NCBI GenBank assembly: GCA_018623655.1
Contig: JAAZVG010000112.1
Coordinates: 1-5,203, forward strand
Length of the DNA stretch: 5,203 nt
Reading direction: 5' to 3'
Source: Flavobacteriaceae bacterium
Lineage (GTDB): Bacteria > Bacteroidota > Bacteroidia > Flavobacteriales > Flavobacteriaceae
Made by a program: the position numbers and the translations under genes. A model generated the notes under the pieces. The model made no database searches. It saw nothing but the letters and a program-made list of their open reading frames with translations, and was not told where the DNA came from. Shown in pieces: positions 4,901 to 5,203 of this stretch. Position 1 is the stretch's first letter. Each line of letters opens with the position of its first letter.

Positions 4901-5203
4901 TTAAATTAAATCAATAATTGCAATAAACACGAAAACTAATGAAAATTTAATATCTTCAGCCGGAATACCCATATCAAGGGCTTTATACTTGTTGTTATTT
5001 TGGTTGTTGGCTTGAGGTTCAATTATGCAATAATCTCTCATATCAATTGTGCATTCCAACCAATGCCTCAAGTCAATACTGTTTAGTCTTTGTGGTGGGT
5101 ATTCTTTTTTTAATTGAGGGGGATAGGGGATATATCCTTTGAATATAAGCTATGTATAGGGCTGATCAGAATTATTATTGCTATTCCATTTATTACTTGA
5201 ATA
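4901..5203 (-). pseudogene. Frameshifted or decaying gene running off the right edge
   Basis: Reading leftward, one frame is open for 82 codons, from the TAG complement at 5150-5152 to the stop at 4901-4903. Its first part has no ATG; the first ATG is at about codon 37. The peptide is balanced in composition: a proline-rich opening (YPPQLKKEYPPQ), a charged middle with RLNSIDLRHWLE, an Asn/Gln-rich patch, and a hydrophobic end SLVFVFIAIIDLI. Upstream, a second frame is open from the window edge to 5113. It encodes a hydrophobic segment (NGIAIIILISPIHSLYS) resembling a signal peptide or anchor. Adding one base to the run at 5118-5122 (five G on the plus strand) joins the two into about 100 uninterrupted codons. 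No start lies inside the window. It is unrecognised; chance open reading is possible in this A/T-rich stretch. Confidence 0.35.

Noticed and set aside
5011..5072. CTTGAGG / CCTCAAG inverted repeat
   Set aside because: Only seven bases with a 48-base spacer and no matching transposase or target duplication; expected by chance.
4930..5145. Plus-strand open stretches opposite the minus-strand pseudogene
   Set aside because: They lack good starts, are interrupted in each frame and have odd Cys-rich or purely hydrophobic composition; the minus-strand reading is more protein-like.
1..5203. CRISPR array, tRNA or rRNA gene, insertion sequence, riboswitch
   Set aside because: No regular repeat-spacer pattern, tRNA-like fold, transposase, terminal repeats or known riboswitch core was seen in reading the window.

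Overview
The window looks like chromosomal DNA of a member of the Bacteroidota, most likely a flavobacterium-like organism. Three things point there: a BT_3928-type DoxX/thioredoxin-like membrane protein sits directly upstream of tpiA; a two-repeat DUF1599 protein precedes it; and the genes have A/T-rich leaders with no Shine-Dalgarno sequence. The ClpS variant (NDDYNTFD) also fits. The genus cannot be read from the sequence.

Bases 1-3535 are one compact plus-strand operon: DUF1599 protein (5' end just outside the window), BT_3928-family membrane protein, tpiA, prmA and clpS. The junctions are ATGA, a 19-nt gap, TAATG and an 8-nt overlap, so translational coupling is likely. The products are housekeeping: a putative nucleotide-related protein, a cell-envelope protein, glycolytic triose-phosphate isomerase, ribosomal protein L11 methylation, and the N-degron adaptor of ClpAP. 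They share no obvious single pathway, and the order is probably ancestral.

Bases 3532-4068 hold a convergent minus-strand gene for an exported protein of unknown function. It overlaps the last 4 bases of clpS.

Bases 4069-4880 hold a run of very small plus-strand reading frames, most of them below usual gene-calling limits. They are a doubtful 33-aa membrane peptide, a 54-aa and a 39-aa single-pass membrane protein that resemble each other, a 38-aa lipoprotein joined to the 39-aa gene by an ATGA overlap, and a roughly 62-aa two-helix membrane protein whose 5' end looks damaged. This cluster is the most novel material in the window. Its function is unknown.

Bases 4881-5203 contain no intact gene. 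The minus strand has an 82-codon open stretch whose likely N-terminus lies in another frame. One missing base in a C5 tract would explain this, so it is probably a decaying gene, or an assembly error, running off the right edge. No RNA genes, insertion sequences, CRISPR arrays or origins were seen.
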